27,849 nucleotides of DNA from CAYWGR01 sp964458015. Lineage in GTDB: Bacteria > Planctomycetota > Planctomycetia > Pirellulales > Thermoguttaceae. Both the position numbers and the translations under genes were made by a program. The notes under the pieces are model-generated. The model had not been told where the DNA came from and did no database searches. It saw only the letters and a list, made by a program, of their open reading frames with translations. Numbering within the stretch: position 1 is the first letter of the stretch; each line of letters begins with the position of its first letter. Positions 15,013 through 24,120 of this stretch are shown here, one piece after another. The stretch is taken from NCBI GenBank assembly GCA_964458015.1, contig CAYWGR010000064.1:1-27849 (forward strand), in the 5' to 3' direction.

Positions 15013-16185
15013 ATGAACTCACGCCAGCGTTTGTTGTGCGCCCTAAATCGTGGAACGCCGGACCGCCTGCCGGTCACGACGCACCATGTCATGGATTATT
15101 TCTTAAAGAAATACATGGGCGGTGCATCGAACCAAGCTTTTTTCGACCGCTTCGGGCTAGACCCGATTCACTGGGTCGTTTCCCATCGGCCGAATCCGTC
15201 GAACGGCGAATACTATGATCCGCTCCAAAACTCACTGGGATTCCTCGAAGCCCGCCGGATTGTTAGCGACCAGTGGCGGATATTGGTCGAGACAGTGCCG
15301 CATCAGCCGTATCCGACGAGCCGTTTTCGGTTTATCACTCCGAAGGGTGAATTGTCGATGGTGCTGCAATCGAACGAGTATACGTCCTGGGTGTCGGAGC
15401 GGCTCATCAAGAAGAAGTCCGACATCGATTTGATCGGCGAGTATTGCACAGCGCCGAAGTGCGACGTGGAGGCCGTCAACCGAGAGGCGGCGGCCTTCGG
15501 CGACCGCGGCATCGTCCGCGGGCACATCTGCTGCTTCGACGTCTTCGGTCAGCCGGGCTGTTGGCAGGACGCCGCTTGCCTAGTGGGAATAGAACCTTTG
15601 ATCATGGCGACCTATGATGACCCGCAATGGGTTCATGAGTTGCTCGGGATTCTTCAACGGCGCAAGCTGACATTTGTCCGCTCCCTCAAAGGAGCGGCCT
15701 ACGATCTACTGGAGCTAGGCGGCGGGGATGCCTCGTCTTCTGTCATTTCGCCAAAGATCTTTGATACATTCGTGGCGCCTTATGATGCGGCAATCATCGC
15801 AGCGGCTCACGAGGCCGGGCAGCGGATCGTGTACCACACTTGCGGTGGAATGATGCCGATACTGAAAAACATCATTGCCATGAATCCCGACGCGATGGAA
15901 ACATTCACGCCGCGCGGAATGGGCGGCGACACCGACTTGACCGAGGCCAAGCGGCAACTCGGTGACAAGGTGTGCATGATCGGCGGCTTCGACCAACTCC
16001 ATTTTCTCAACGCCTGCTCGCCGGATTGCACTCGTACCGAAGTACGTCGGTGTTTCGAGGCCGCAGGCGCCGGCGGCGGATATATCCTCAGTCCTTCAGA
16101 CCATTTCTTCGATGCCGATGATCGGCTTATTGCGGCGTTCGCTGATGAAGCCCGCCGTTGCGAGTACAAAAATGGAAAATCTTAA
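15013..16185 (+). CDS. UROD-fold (uroporphyrinogen decarboxylase/MtaA-like) protein B
   Basis: A 390-residue paralogue of the preceding protein, starting 9 nt after it. The family start SRQRLLCALNRGTPDRLPV is at 3-21. The metal-site strand is IVYHTCGGM (His275, Cys277) and the later loop is LSPSDHFF (Asp363/His364 in place of Cys). GGGDASSSVISPKIF at 236-250 fits the active-site loop position. Compared with protein A it is longer by a region around 70-170 that is rich in basic and Cys residues. ATG 15013 is preferred over a GTG immediately before it. The tandem, diverged pair suggests two substrates or two half-reactions rather than redundancy. Function is otherwise open, as for protein A. 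Confidence 0.8.
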   Translation: MNSRQRLLCALNRGTPDRLPVTTHHVMDYFLKKYMGGASNQAFFDRFGLDPIHWVVSHRPNPSNGEYYDPLQNSLGFLEARRIVSDQWRILVETVPHQPYPTSRFRFITPKGELSMVLQSNEYTSWVSERLIKKKSDIDLIGEYCTAPKCDVEAVNREAAAFGDRGIVRGHICCFDVFGQPGCWQDAACLVGIEPLIMATYDDPQWVHELLGILQRRKLTFVRSLKGAAYDLLELGGGDASSSVISPKIFDTFVAPYDAAIIAAAHEAGQRIVYHTCGGMMPILKNIIAMNPDAMETFTPRGMGGDTDLTEAKRQLGDKVCMIGGFDQLHFLNACSPDCTRTEVRRCFEAAGAGGGYILSPSDHFFDADDRLIAAFADEARRCEYKNGKS

Positions 16186-16207
16186 ACCCACAACGAAAGT
16201 TTACACC

Positions 16208-18439
16208 ATGAACGTCAAGATGCCACATTTCCTATTTCGGTTCAGTTCCATTGTGTTGCTGTTTAATTGCCTGAGCGATGTAGGCATGCAGGCAGCCGAA
16301 CCGCCCAAGATAAGCCCGCAAGACTGGTTGACGCCTGAGACGTTAGCGATGCCACGCGAGCGGATTTCCCGATCGCTGCCGGATTCCGCGTTGCGGCTAT
16401 ACACAACTCGCGGCTATGTGGCATTACGGGACATGACGGTTACCGGGATCCAGCGATTGTCGTTTCCGCCGGTAATCACGCGCGAATATCGGTTCAATCT
16501 GGCGTTTCGCGAGGAAGCCACCGGCGTGTTGATTCAGGATTTGCAGGATGAGGGTGGCGATCCGCTCTATTACAATTTGTCAGGACCGTGCAATCAACTG
16601 GGCGTGTGTCGCGGAGGTCCGAATGGCATTAGCTGGGTGCTGTTGTCCCAAGATGCCACCTGGCAGCCGAATTGTGTGACGCGAACCGGTACGTGCCACA
16701 AATACGTCAAGGGGCAGATGATCTCCTTCGGCGTGAAGAGTCGAACGAGCCTTTCTTGCGACGCCGATGAAATCTACGAGGAACTGGAACTCACGAACCG
16801 AATGGAGCGTCCGCTGACGCTTACGTTGATTCCCGACCAACACGCAAATCCTCGAGCGCCGAGTTTTGTTCTTCCGATTGCCGGAGTTCGTGTCGTGGCT
16901 GTCAGCGATACGGGACCGGCAACGTCCGACGGCTGGCGCGTGACGATTCCGCCAAAAAGCCGCCAGACCGTGCGCATCGGGCTACTTGTCTTGCAGGATG
17001 CAAAGCAGGCGGTTCCGGCGGGCTATCATGTGCCCGATCTCGCGGCGCGCATCGAGAAAGGTCAAGCCGCTACGCGGCAGTTGTTGCGTTGGGCTGCGGA
17101 ACGCCTGCCGCGGGTCGACACGCAAAACAAGGCCCTCGACGAGTTCTATCGGCGGTGCATTTTGACGGTTTTGAATTGCCGGTGGGACCGCGAGAACCTC
17201 TGCTCTCGTCCGTTTTATGATTTCGGCTGGCGCGAAGGATTGTCGGTAACATGGGATATCTCGTTTGCCTCCGAGATGCTCTCCGTCTTGGAGCCAGAAG
17301 GATTAAAGGCGGCATTTCTAACCTTTTTCCGCAATGGCATCTCGGATTGCACATGGATGTACTGGCATGGAAAAGGGATGGGCTATTACGCGCAACATCC
17401 CGTGGCCGTGATGCGCATTTTGAACGACTATGTGCGGCAAACAGGCGATCTCTCGATTTTAGATCACGTCGAACGCGATGCCACCATTCTGGAGTGGTTG
17501 AAACGGTTGGCCAGAGAGGCGCAAACTAAGTATGCACGGCCGGACGGACTATTGGATTTTGGCGAGAACACCACGGCGCTGCTCGAAATCCGTACCAGCG
17601 GCTACGAACATGTTGTGGCCGCAACGAATGCCATGTCGGCCGACTATTGTCGCAGCTTGGCCCAATTCTGCCGACTTCGCAACGACCGCGACGCAGAGCA
17701 GTTTCAGGCTTTGGCCGACCGATTGCAGAAGGCCGTCAATGAAAAACTCTGGAATGAACAACTCGGATGGTTTGAAAATTTATATCCCGACAACAGTCGG
17801 CAATTCGTGCTTAGCTATCATTTGTTTGACGTTCTCGATGGACAGACCGTCCCGCTGGATCGCAAGCGACGACTGGCGGAGAAAATCAAGGAAGGCGAAT
17901 TCCTGGGGCCCTATGGAATGTTTTCCATCGCTCGATCGGACCAAGCCCACTGGGACCGCGAGGATTGCGATTTTGGCGGCGGCGGGCAGTACATCGGCCA
18001 ACCGTTGCGAGTCGCTGAGTCGCTCTATCGCCTGGGCGAGAGTGAAAAAGCGTGGGATGTCTTGTCGCGATGCGTACGATGGATCGAGCGATTTCCCTAT
18101 TTCCCACAAGCCATGTATACCGACGACCCGATCCTGCAACCGCATCAGATCGATTACCCACAGGAAATCTCAGCGGGCAGCGGAGTACAGGCGGTCGTCT
18201 TCGGCATGTTTGGCTTACATCCGCAAGCGGACGGTTCCTTAGAAGTCTCGCCCAACTACAACAGCACGCTGGGCGATGCCAAGCTTTCGGGATATCGTTT
18301 TCGAGATCATACCTACGATGTCTCGATGACTTCTAAAACGTTTTCCGTCTGGCGCGACGGACAGAAAGTCGGCGAGCAGACATACGGACATAGCATTCTT
18401 CTTCCGTCATCGTCGTCTCCGAAAAACGTGACACCTTGA
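16208..18439 (+). CDS. Secreted (alpha/alpha)6-barrel glycosidase, GH63/MGH1-like
   Basis: A 743-residue exported protein. The N-terminus is hydrophobic (8-22) and likely cleaved near Gln28-Ala29-Ala30. Residues about 60-265 are a beta-rich domain. From about 300 on, the sequence has the helical-repeat pattern of the six-hairpin glycosidase fold used by GH63, GH37 and glycogen-debranching enzymes: FYDFGWREGLSVTWD at 336-350, FLTFFRNGISDCTWMYWHG, LWNEQLGWFENLYP at 514-527, and GEFLGPYGMFSIA with DREDCDFGGGGQYIG at 563-596. Acidic residues in WREG, WDREDCD and the nearby motifs are candidate catalytic groups. ATG 16208 is chosen because it opens the signal peptide; the longer frame overlaps the UROD-fold gene. 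The family is not fixed more closely, and the sugar cleaved is unknown. Confidence 0.72.
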   Translation: MNVKMPHFLFRFSSIVLLFNCLSDVGMQAAEPPKISPQDWLTPETLAMPRERISRSLPDSALRLYTTRGYVALRDMTVTGIQRLSFPPVITREYRFNLAFREEATGVLIQDLQDEGGDPLYYNLSGPCNQLGVCRGGPNGISWVLLSQDATWQPNCVTRTGTCHKYVKGQMISFGVKSRTSLSCDADEIYEELELTNRMERPLTLTLIPDQHANPRAPSFVLPIAGVRVVAVSDTGPATSDGWRVTIPPKSRQTVRIGLLVLQDAKQAVPAGYHVPDLAARIEKGQAATRQLLRWAAERLPRVDTQNKALDEFYRRCILTVLNCRWDRENLCSRPFYDFGWREGLSVTWDISFASEMLSVLEPEGLKAAFLTFFRNGISDCTWMYWHGKGMGYYAQHPVAVMRILNDYVRQTGDLSILDHVERDATILEWLKRLAREAQTKYARPDGLLDFGENTTALLEIRTSGYEHVVAATNAMSADYCRSLAQFCRLRNDRDAEQFQALADRLQKAVNEKLWNEQLGWFENLYPDNSRQFVLSYHLFDVLDGQTVPLDRKRRLAEKIKEGEFLGPYGMFSIARSDQAHWDREDCDFGGGGQYIGQPLRVAESLYRLGESEKAWDVLSRCVRWIERFPYFPQAMYTDDPILQPHQIDYPQEISAGSGVQAVVFGMFGLHPQADGSLEVSPNYNSTLGDAKLSGYRFRDHTYDVSMTSKTFSVWRDGQKVGEQTYGHSILLPSSSSPKNVTP

Positions 18440-18490
18440 CCTCCTTCACACCCCCTTCCAGCAACCTCACCATCACAAGGACATCCTCCC

Positions 18491-20053
18491 ATGTTTAAGC
18501 CAAAACCATCCGTTCCGGCCATAGTGACACTTCTCGCAAGTGTCTGTTTGCCGTCCTATCCGGTACTTCCATCCAATGGCGCCGAATCGCGAATCGAAGT
18601 TGACCTGTCCAAGCCTATCAACGTCATGCGAGGAGGAATGGGAGCCTCCTGGCACGCAATCGAGCAGCCAATGCCGGTGGTGCCCGGCGGTGATAAGCAG
18701 TTCGGCGGCATCGTCAGTCACGGCGGAAGCGGTTGGGGCGGCAATCCGCCTGCCGAAAACGAAAAAGCCTGGCAAGAGATCTACCGGCACGCCGATTGGC
18801 TCGGGTTCGATTGGTGCCGAGTCGAGCTCGAGCAACGGATGTATCAGCCTGAGCGCAATCGTTTCGAGTGGGACAACGCCGAGATGCGCATCCTCTATCG
18901 TATCCTCGATTGGTGCCAGCGGCGTCATTGCGACGTCTTTCTTACCCAGATGTGGAGCAACGTGGGCTGGAACGCTTTTCCGGAGTTTCGCGACAGCGTG
19001 ACAGGACGCATCCACAGCGGGCCGGCCTCGGTCGAGGATTTTGCCGAGGGACTGGCAACGATGGTCGAATATCTCGTCAAGACGAAGAAGTACACCTGCA
19101 TCCGCTGGCTTTGCATCACAAACGAGCCAAGCTACAGTTTTTCTTGGTTCCAACAGCCGCCCAACACGCCGATGTCGATCACGCCGGCGCTGGCGGCGGT
19201 GCGCAAAGCGCTCGACAAACGAGGGCTTGGCGTGCAGCTCTCGGGCCCCGATGTGGGCACAACCGCCTTCGATCCGGCCAAGGTGGACTATCAACAGTCG
19301 GTCGGTGCCTACGATCTGCACGATTACTATCATGGTTTTGACTGGAAGGAGAGCGGAAATCGCGGGCGGCTCACAAACCACGTCGCGATGATGAAGGCTT
19401 GGGCCAATTGGGCTCATCAACAAAACAAGCCGCTGTTTCTCTCGGAATATGGCTCCTTTATGGGATACCCCGGTTTCCCGACGGCCCTACGAGACGCGGA
19501 GATGATCGTCCGCGATCTGTCGGTCGGCGTCGACGGTTTCAACCGCTGGAGCTTTCTCAACCGCGGCGACCTCGATGGACAGTGGCAACTTGTGCAAACA
19601 TGGGACGTCAAAACCGGGAAACTGCTGGAGAACTACACACCGTTTCCAAACGCCTACTACTTCATTGGCCTGCTCTCGCGCTACACGGCAAAACATTCGG
19701 CCGTGCTTTCGTGTAGCGTTCAGGGCGGAATGATCGAGCAGCATCCGCGCGTGTTTGCCGCTGCGTTGCGCAGTCCGAAAGGCAGCTTCACTCTGGCGGT
19801 GGTGAATGACGCGCCCCGCTCATGGGATACGACCATTGACGTTCGTGGCTTGGGGGCGGACGTTCGCTTATATAAATACTGTGTTTCTCAAGCCGAGAAA
19901 GACCGCACCGATCTGGTCATCGACCCCAAAACGGAGTTCATGATGAAAACGGCAACGCCAACGCTGCAAGACCAGCTTGCCCCCGAATCGTTGACGATCT
20001 ACACGACTTACCAACGGAAACATGCCGAACCCGGAATGACTGCCGACGACTGA
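18491..20053 (+). CDS. Secreted clan GH-A-like glycoside hydrolase A
   Basis: A 520-residue exported enzyme. The signal peptide spans about 1-31 (hydrophobic 8-22). A TIM barrel is evident: FDWCRVELEQRMYQPER at 106-122, WLCITNEPSYSF at 206-217 with Glu212 as the likely acid/base, VGAYDLHDYYHG at 271-282, and PLFLSEYGSFMG at 314-325 with Glu319 as the likely nucleophile. Such an Asn-Glu-Pro plus Ser-Glu pair is the hallmark of clan GH-A retaining enzymes (GH5, GH30, GH39 and related). A small beta domain (about 400-510) closes the protein. AAGGA stands 10 nt before ATG. It probably hydrolyses a beta-linked glycan outside the cytoplasm; the exact family and substrate cannot be named from the sequence alone. 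Confidence 0.8.
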   Translation: MFKPKPSVPAIVTLLASVCLPSYPVLPSNGAESRIEVDLSKPINVMRGGMGASWHAIEQPMPVVPGGDKQFGGIVSHGGSGWGGNPPAENEKAWQEIYRHADWLGFDWCRVELEQRMYQPERNRFEWDNAEMRILYRILDWCQRRHCDVFLTQMWSNVGWNAFPEFRDSVTGRIHSGPASVEDFAEGLATMVEYLVKTKKYTCIRWLCITNEPSYSFSWFQQPPNTPMSITPALAAVRKALDKRGLGVQLSGPDVGTTAFDPAKVDYQQSVGAYDLHDYYHGFDWKESGNRGRLTNHVAMMKAWANWAHQQNKPLFLSEYGSFMGYPGFPTALRDAEMIVRDLSVGVDGFNRWSFLNRGDLDGQWQLVQTWDVKTGKLLENYTPFPNAYYFIGLLSRYTAKHSAVLSCSVQGGMIEQHPRVFAAALRSPKGSFTLAVVNDAPRSWDTTIDVRGLGADVRLYKYCVSQAEKDRTDLVIDPKTEFMMKTATPTLQDQLAPESLTIYTTYQRKHAEPGMTADD

Positions 20054-20180
20054 AAGAAATCAAAATATCTTTAGCACACAGGATCAGTACATGTTCGTGT
20101 GGGCCGGCGGCGCCGAAAATATCTGCGATCCGGAACCATAATCCCTAATGTTCAACCGAAGTTCAACGAACGTAACTCCC
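20054..20180 (+). promoter_or_regulatory. Intergenic leader before glycosidase B, with small repeats
   Basis: This 127-nt gap is the largest within the secreted-enzyme run. It holds a GC-rich dyad (GGCGGCGCC near 20106), one TAATCCCTAAT unit (20139-20149) of the repeat type found in FecR gene 2, and GTTCAACGAAC (20161-20171), a short dyad next to the start. A separate promoter for the last gene could sit here, but no clear -35/-10 pair was seen. Confidence 0.25.
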
Positions 20181-23048
20181 ATGAAATCGATGCTACTTGT
20201 TCTAGCGGCGGCCCACTTACTTCTCGTAGTTTTCGTCGCTGCCAATGGCCAGACGTTGCAACTGATAAATCACGCCGAGACGCTTTACAGCAACGACTAC
20301 GAAACAAGGGACGACATGGTTTCTGCCTGCATGGGAGCCCCCCACACAAACTTCGACGTCAACAGCACGGTTTGCAAAAAGTTGGTCGCCGGTGACATGA
20401 TTTTCGTGAACGACAAGGGTCTTTCGGACAAGATGTCCCATTCTGGCAAGAAAGCACTTCAACTCGACTTGACCCTCAACCGAGGCGAATGGTTTTACTT
20501 CAACCGGTATTTCGACGCGAAGGAAAAGGCGAGGATCAAGCCAAACACGTATTTTTCGGGCTATTTGTATGTCGATCAAGCCAGCGCCCCCGGCCTGTTG
20601 ATCAAACTGATGCCGTTGGTCCGATACGTTCGGAAGGGACAGACCACGGATGTGGAAGGCGGAATCATGCCCGGAGGATTTGGGCCCGCCGGTTATACGC
20701 AGGGCGCCGACGGTTGGCGGTTCTTTAAGGTGAATCTGTATGAAGAAGCCCGCCAAGAGGCAATGCAAAACGGCTATGCCCCCGATCAGACGAGGATCGA
20801 CGGCTGGCGTCTTGGAATCTGGGGCAGGCCGAAAGGTAATAAGCGAGTCAATCTATTCATCGATGACATGGTCATCGCTACAGATGAGCCGCACCAGACC
20901 ACTTCTCTCGCTTCTCTGAGTACCACTACGACTTTCCTGGCAGAACGGAACCGGTACGAGGTGCGGAACCGGGCTTTTCACGGTCCACTTGACGGGCGCA
21001 ATTACCTCGACAACAGTAGTTTTGAATTGGGACTTACAAATTGGGAAATGTCGGCTCTCAATGCGCAGCGACAGGAAGATTCCAGTTGGGAAATCGACGA
21101 TGCACACGCCTACCACGGCAAAAGAAGTCTCAAAATATCTCGGCGCGATCCGACGTGGTTCAGCACCCGGATCTCCAGTCCTCAGATTCTCTGGTCCGCG
21201 GGCAAGAAATACACCTTTTCATTTTTTGCGAAGGCCGAAGGTCCCATCATTGCCGAGGCACTCGGACGGACCTTCAACTTCAATGGCGACTGGCGGCGTT
21301 ACACCGTAACGTGCGACAAGAAGCCGATGAACAACCATGAAGACAAAGCAATTCGCCTCGACGTGCGTGGAACCGGCACGCTCTGGCTCGACGCGCTTCA
21401 GTTGGAAGAGGGCACGTCGGCCAGCGACTACCAACATCCCGCCGCGCTGACGATTGGGTTGGCCACCGAAAGGAAGAACAATATCTTCTTTGCCGGCGAG
21501 CCTATGACGATCGACTTTTCCGCATTCAACGGCGGAAACCAGGCCGTCGATGCGACCGTTACATATAGCGTCAAGGATTTCTATCACAATACGGTCGCTT
21601 CAGGAACGCTTGCCTTTCCCATGGCAGCCGCCGCGGGCCACTGGCAGAGACTCACGCTTCCGATTGCCACCGATAAGAAGGGCATCTTCTGGGTCAATGC
21701 AGTGCTGCAACATGGTGAGACGAAGAAGGACTTCGAACTGAATATGGCGCGAATCGACCGGCTGTCGAACACCGGTGTGCCCGACGAAGGGTTTTTCGGC
21801 GGCTATAGTGGAGCCCAAGAGAATGAAGACTTGCTTCTCTCCATGGCCGAGTCCATTGGCATGAAGAGAGCCAATCCCTACGGACCGTTCTATTATGCGT
21901 TTGCCCATCCCGTCTGGCGAGAACAAATTAAGAAGGGCGTGTATCGGGTGTCCTATTCGGGCCACGCCGACTGGGCGATCGAGGTGACTCGACGACATCG
22001 CGCCAGCGTCATTGGCGTCTTAGGCGGCGTTCCCGGGTGGAACAGAAAGGACCAGCTCGGAGTGTGGCTAATGCCTCAACAGGTGACCAAGGAGGTGTCT
22101 GAGGATTGGCGAGCTTTCACCTACGAGACAGTCAAGCGGTTCAAATCGGCGATTCGCGTGTGGGAGGTCTGGCCGGAAGCCATCCACGAGCCCGAAACAG
22201 AGGCCCGTACATTCGTGGAAGGTTTCTTGAAGTCTGCCTACGAGGCGGCAAAAGAAGCCGACCCGAGATGCATGGTCATCGCATCCGGCTCAGACGCCTG
22301 TCCCCAAATGGTCCAGAAAGCCGAAGCGGTCTTCAAGGCGGGCGGCCTGAAATATCTCGACGGCTTCTCCGTCCATCCCTACTGCGGGCAGCAGTCGCCC
22401 GAGGATGCCGAGTTCGACAAGAAGATCGACCAGATCAAGCGTCTGATCGTGCAATATGGGGGCAGACCGGACCAAGGCGTCTGGGCGACGGAGGCCGGCT
22501 GGCAAGGTGCGAACACGTATTATCACGACATGGATTATGGCGAGAACCCCGGCTACGAAGGCACCCATTCGGAGGAGCGTCAGGCCGACTACATCATCCG
22601 TGCCAACATCTTGGCTCTGGCGCACGGCGCTAAGTGCTATTTTTCGTTCTGCCTCAATGGCGGATCGATCTTCCGACCGTTTCTGTACGGATTCACTTAT
22701 AACAACGTCGGTTCACCGAAAGCGGTCTACCCCGCTTATGCGGCGATGGTCTCGCTGTTGCGGGGCTCGCGTTTTGTGACCGAAGTGAAGTTGTCAAAGG
22801 GGGTGCGCTGCTATCTGTTTGAGAAGGGCAAGGAACCTGTGGCTGCGATCTGGTCGGTTGAGAAGGACGTGAAGAGCGTGACGATGCAGTTGCCAATGCA
22901 GTCTGTAGAGTTGATCGATGCGATGGGCAACCCTCTAACGCCAGAACGCGTTGGCAACTCGATTCGATTTGTTTTGGTCGGCGGCAGCCCCACCTATCTG
23001 AAAGGCCGTGACACGAAGAAGTTGCTCTTGTCGCTTATGAACAACTGA
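20181..23048 (+). CDS. Large secreted multidomain GH-A/GH39-like glycosidase B with CBM
   Basis: A 955-residue exported protein, the last gene of the rightward cluster. A signal peptide covers about 1-24. Residues 25-235 form a beta-rich domain, and about 272-418 a carbohydrate-binding-module-like jelly roll (NYLDNSSFELGLTNWEM, WLDALQLEEG). A third beta domain follows (about 420-525), then a TIM barrel at about 530-865. Candidate catalytic residues are Glu666 in VWEVWPEAIHE and Glu771 in VWATEAGWQ, with VHPYCG at 731-736. The usual Asn-Glu before the acid/base is Pro-Glu here, which is atypical for clan GH-A. ATG 20181 opens the signal peptide; an in-frame ATG at 20148 would add 11 residues. 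Substrate unknown; the modules point to an insoluble or complex polysaccharide. Confidence 0.77.
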   Translation: MKSMLLVLAAAHLLLVVFVAANGQTLQLINHAETLYSNDYETRDDMVSACMGAPHTNFDVNSTVCKKLVAGDMIFVNDKGLSDKMSHSGKKALQLDLTLNRGEWFYFNRYFDAKEKARIKPNTYFSGYLYVDQASAPGLLIKLMPLVRYVRKGQTTDVEGGIMPGGFGPAGYTQGADGWRFFKVNLYEEARQEAMQNGYAPDQTRIDGWRLGIWGRPKGNKRVNLFIDDMVIATDEPHQTTSLASLSTTTTFLAERNRYEVRNRAFHGPLDGRNYLDNSSFELGLTNWEMSALNAQRQEDSSWEIDDAHAYHGKRSLKISRRDPTWFSTRISSPQILWSAGKKYTFSFFAKAEGPIIAEALGRTFNFNGDWRRYTVTCDKKPMNNHEDKAIRLDVRGTGTLWLDALQLEEGTSASDYQHPAALTIGLATERKNNIFFAGEPMTIDFSAFNGGNQAVDATVTYSVKDFYHNTVASGTLAFPMAAAAGHWQRLTLPIATDKKGIFWVNAVLQHGETKKDFELNMARIDRLSNTGVPDEGFFGGYSGAQENEDLLLSMAESIGMKRANPYGPFYYAFAHPVWREQIKKGVYRVSYSGHADWAIEVTRRHRASVIGVLGGVPGWNRKDQLGVWLMPQQVTKEVSEDWRAFTYETVKRFKSAIRVWEVWPEAIHEPETEARTFVEGFLKSAYEAAKEADPRCMVIASGSDACPQMVQKAEAVFKAGGLKYLDGFSVHPYCGQQSPEDAEFDKKIDQIKRLIVQYGGRPDQGVWATEAGWQGANTYYHDMDYGENPGYEGTHSEERQADYIIRANILALAHGAKCYFSFCLNGGSIFRPFLYGFTYNNVGSPKAVYPAYAAMVSLLRGSRFVTEVKLSKGVRCYLFEKGKEPVAAIWSVEKDVKSVTMQLPMQSVELIDAMGNPLTPERVGNSIRFVLVGGSPTYLKGRDTKKLLLSLMNN

Positions 23049-23104
23049 ACCACCACCGCCTGTAAACGCCACCCGAAGCCTTCGTCCGCCACTCTGCGAC
23101 GAGC

Positions 23105-24100
23105 TTAGAGTACTTGTTGCCAACCACCCTGGCTGATGGATGCCAATGCGGCTAGGTTGCACCGGAGCGTGTGGCAGCCCTCATCGAGCGAGCAGTTCGC
23201 TTGCGCGCGTTTTTCCAGGACGTCGAGAAAGTGGTTCGCCTGAATCACAAATGGCGTGTCACGCTCCAGCGGCTCATGCGGCTCGTTGATCCAATCCGCA
23301 CTGGGTGATGTCATCCAACGCCAACGGGCATTGTTGCCCTCAAATCGGCAAGTGCCCCGCTCACATGCCACGGTCACAGTGGTTTCGTTGGGCATCTGGT
23401 GCTGGTTCAAGCTGTAGCAGCCAAGGATCCGCCCTTGGCGGGTAAGAATGTTGACGGTGTCTTCCACCTCAACGCCTTCTAACGCAAGATGGGCGGCATC
23501 GGCAACGAGGCGATCAATCGGACCTGCCAACCACTCGCCGACGTTGAGCAAATGAGTCATGGCATCCTGGATGGCGCCGCCGCCCATAGCGTGATCTTTG
23601 TAGTAAATTTCCCGATAGGCTGGACGATACGTAGGAAAATGTTGACCACAACTGGCCGTAAGGTGCAATGGTTGTCCAAACCGGCCTGAATCGATTGCCG
23701 CTTTCATTGCGGCAAGAACGGGATTAGCTCGCCAGACATACGCGACCGATGCCAGCACGCGATTTTCGGTAATTGTCGCAAAGAGCGCATCGATCCCGTC
23801 AAGGCTCGTGCTCAACGGCTTTTCGATCAACAGATGGACGCCGGCTTCGGCCAGTTTTGTGGCGATGGGAATATGGGACGGCGCCGGAGTCGCGATGACT
23901 GCCGCATCGGGCGGATCGGTCAAGGCAGCGTCGAGATCGGGAAAGACATCGTCAATACAGTATTGCTCGGCTACCCGTTGGCGCAAATCAGCATTAGTCT
24001 CGCAGATCGCTAGTCGAGCGCGGCCAGTTTTTTGAAAGCATCGCAAGTGCCGTTGACCTATGGAACCCACGCCGACGGTTAAAACACGTTGTTTTGCCAT
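23105..24100 (-). CDS. Gfo/Idh/MocA-family oxidoreductase A
   Basis: A 331-residue NAD(P)-dependent sugar dehydrogenase-like protein, from an ATG at 24100; a GTG 9 nt earlier is an alternative. Counting from that GTG, the Rossmann motif GVGSIGQRH is at 13-21 and the family EKP motif at 96-98 (LLIEKPLS). The catalytic region GGGAIQDAMTHLLN is at 176-189, with Asp182 and His186 in the expected spacing. No signal peptide is seen, so it acts in the cytoplasm. It is the last gene of the leftward cluster, 20 nt after the SDR gene, and converges with glycosidase B across 56 nt in which no terminator was recognised. It probably oxidises or epimerises a sugar or cyclitol released by the secreted enzymes. 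Confidence 0.88.
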   Translation of the reverse strand: MAKQRVLTVGVGSIGQRHLRCFQKTGRARLAICETNADLRQRVAEQYCIDDVFPDLDAALTDPPDAAVIATPAPSHIPIATKLAEAGVHLLIEKPLSTSLDGIDALFATITENRVLASVAYVWRANPVLAAMKAAIDSGRFGQPLHLTASCGQHFPTYRPAYREIYYKDHAMGGGAIQDAMTHLLNVGEWLAGPIDRLVADAAHLALEGVEVEDTVNILTRQGRILGCYSLNQHQMPNETTVTVACERGTCRFEGNNARWRWMTSPSADWINEPHEPLERDTPFVIQANHFLDVLEKRAQANCSLDEGCHTLRCNLAALASISQGGWQQVL

Positions 24101-24120
24101 TTTTGACACTGTTGTTAGTG

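Noticed and set aside
13954..16185. Heme biosynthesis genes (HemE)
   Set aside because: Metal-site His-X-Cys motif, tandem divergent copies and sugar-enzyme context do not fit uroporphyrinogen decarboxylase proper.
18540..19001. Alternative-frame ORFs inside the glycosidase genes
   Set aside because: They are overlapped completely by frames with catalytic motifs and signal peptides, and look like GC-driven shadows.
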